DNA of 64,000 nucleotides from NCBI RefSeq assembly GCF_029953305.1, contig NZ_JASBAN010000001.1, positions 2,260,014-2,324,013 on the forward strand, in the 5' to 3' direction. Made by a program: the position numbers and the translations under genes. Every line of letters begins with the position of its first letter. Position 1 is the stretch's first letter. The notes below the pieces were generated by a model. The model had not been told where the DNA came from. It searched no databases and worked only from the letters and a program-made list of their open reading frames with translations. Of the stretch, positions 63,498 through 64,000 are shown one piece after another. This DNA comes from Commensalibacter nepenthis (GTDB lineage Bacteria; Pseudomonadota; Alphaproteobacteria; Acetobacterales; Acetobacteraceae).

Positions 63498-63767
63498 ATG
63501 GCGAATATCGCATCTGCGCGTAAGCGTATACGTCAAACTTTAAAACGTACCGAAAGAAACAAAGCTCGTGTATCACGAGTGCGTACGTTTGTTAAAAAAG
63601 TAGAGCAAGCAATTTCTGCTGGTAACAAAGAAGAAGCAGTTGCTGCTCTTCGTAATGCTCAACCAGAAATGCAAAGAGCATGTGGGAAAGGTGTTGCACA
63701 CAGAAATACTGTTGCACGTAAAATTTCTCGTCTATCTCGCAGAATTAAAAGCATCGCATCTGCTTAA
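63498..63767 (+). CDS. rpsT: 30S ribosomal protein S20
   Basis: 89 residues. An early-assembling ribosomal protein that binds the 5' domain of 16S rRNA. The basic helical sequence is typical: [36 protein letters not shown] and [21 protein letters not shown] strong terminator follows. In many alphaproteobacteria dnaA lies next, which would be beyond this window. Confidence 0.97.
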   Translation: MANIASARKRIRQTLKRTERNKARVSRVRTFVKKVEQAISAGNKEEAVAALRNAQPEMQRACGKGVAHRNTVARKISRLSRRIKSIASA

Positions 63768-63848
63768 TCCTGTGTTACAAGTAAAATAACAGATAAAGAA
63801 AAAGCGTTTTATCTTTTTGTTTATCTGTTTATAAAACTTATAAAGAAG

Positions 63849-63882
63849 CCGACGAATGTAAAACATTCTTCGGATTTTTTTT
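63849..63882 (+). terminator. rpsT: Rho-independent terminator of rpsT
   Basis: The stem CCGACGAATG (63,849-63,858) pairs with CATTCTTCGG (63,864-63,873) with one mismatch, has a 5-base loop, and is followed by a run of eight T after GGA. Confidence 0.85.
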
Positions 63883-63902
63883 GCCTAAGATACCAATAAT
63901 AA

Positions 63903-63999
63903 TTAAATAATTGATTCTTTATTAAAAAAAAGAACGGGTGTATCGTATACACTTAACTCATCCTTTGACTTTAAACCCAAGAACCGAGCCATCGTAGCC
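63903..63999 (-). other. Possible end of a minus-strand frame entering from beyond the window
   Basis: A minus-strand frame is open from the window edge through ATG at 63,992 (MARFLGLKSKDELSVYDTPV) and ends at TAA at 63,903-63,905. A small hairpin (GTGTAT-ACG-ATACAC) followed by CCGTTC and eight T on the minus strand lies inside it, which argues that some minus-strand transcript may end here. Too short to judge; no homology recognised. Confidence 0.2.
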
Positions 64000-64000
64000 C

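Overview
The window is AT-rich chromosomal DNA of an alphaproteobacterium. The gene set points to the acetic acid bacteria (Acetobacteraceae), probably a low-GC Commensalibacter-like insect symbiont. The evidence is the alphaproteobacterial order dusB-ntrB-ntrC-ntrY-ntrX-hfq-hflX, a fused ispDF, an ATP12 chaperone, a phosphoketolase/acetate kinase pair, and a dut-coaBC-ubiE-mutM-rpsT block of the kind often found near dnaA. The genus is an inference from gene content and base composition; no 16S gene is present.

Region 1 (1-10,045) holds seven co-directional genes joined mostly by stop/start overlaps: the end of a SrfB-like protein, a SrfC-like GTPase-type protein, a membrane-anchored Sel1-like protein, a secreted von Willebrand A protein, an ABC ATPase, an FtsX-type permease, and a secreted protein with a formylglycine-generating-enzyme fold but no catalytic cysteines. 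This envelope cluster has no assigned function and is the best candidate for an undescribed system.

Region 2 (10,048-22,000) is an accessory island. It carries three 880-bp IS6-type elements and one decayed IS481-type element. Between them lie an orphan contact-dependent-inhibition cassette (a CdiA/FHA C-terminal fragment with a nuclease-like toxin tip, three tandem related small immunity-like genes with a relic toxin tail between them, and an Imm42-like gene), a truncated XRE/ImmA-type regulator, a DNA adenine methylase relic, a membrane-anchored Mrr-type nuclease, an IS-truncated frameshifted gene, N-formylglutamate amidohydrolase, a Sel1 protein, and tRNA-Ser and tRNA-Val.

Region 3 (22,000-38,500) is mostly core metabolism. 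A minus-strand group contains a dihaem cytochrome c, hisN and serA, with a 35-residue membrane peptide downstream. Plus-strand kdsB-pheA-dapA-smpB follows, then ackA-xfp (phosphoketolase to acetyl phosphate to acetate plus ATP). Two small secreted proteins flank an intergenic region with a perfect DnaA box. Then come rarA, an RluA-family pseudouridine synthase, an AsmA-family protein and the ATP12 chaperone.

Region 4 (38,700-64,000) contains ispDF, dusB and the two nitrogen-type two-component systems with hfq and hflX. Next are a GNAT-like protein, a short-chain dehydrogenase, tRNA-Cys, a PCMT-like methyltransferase, a TolC-family protein, valS, msrA, a nitrate/taurine-type ABC transporter without a binding protein, dut, coaBC, ubiE, mutM and rpsT. 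Both NtrC and NtrX appear to lack the sigma-54-contacting GAFTGA loop.
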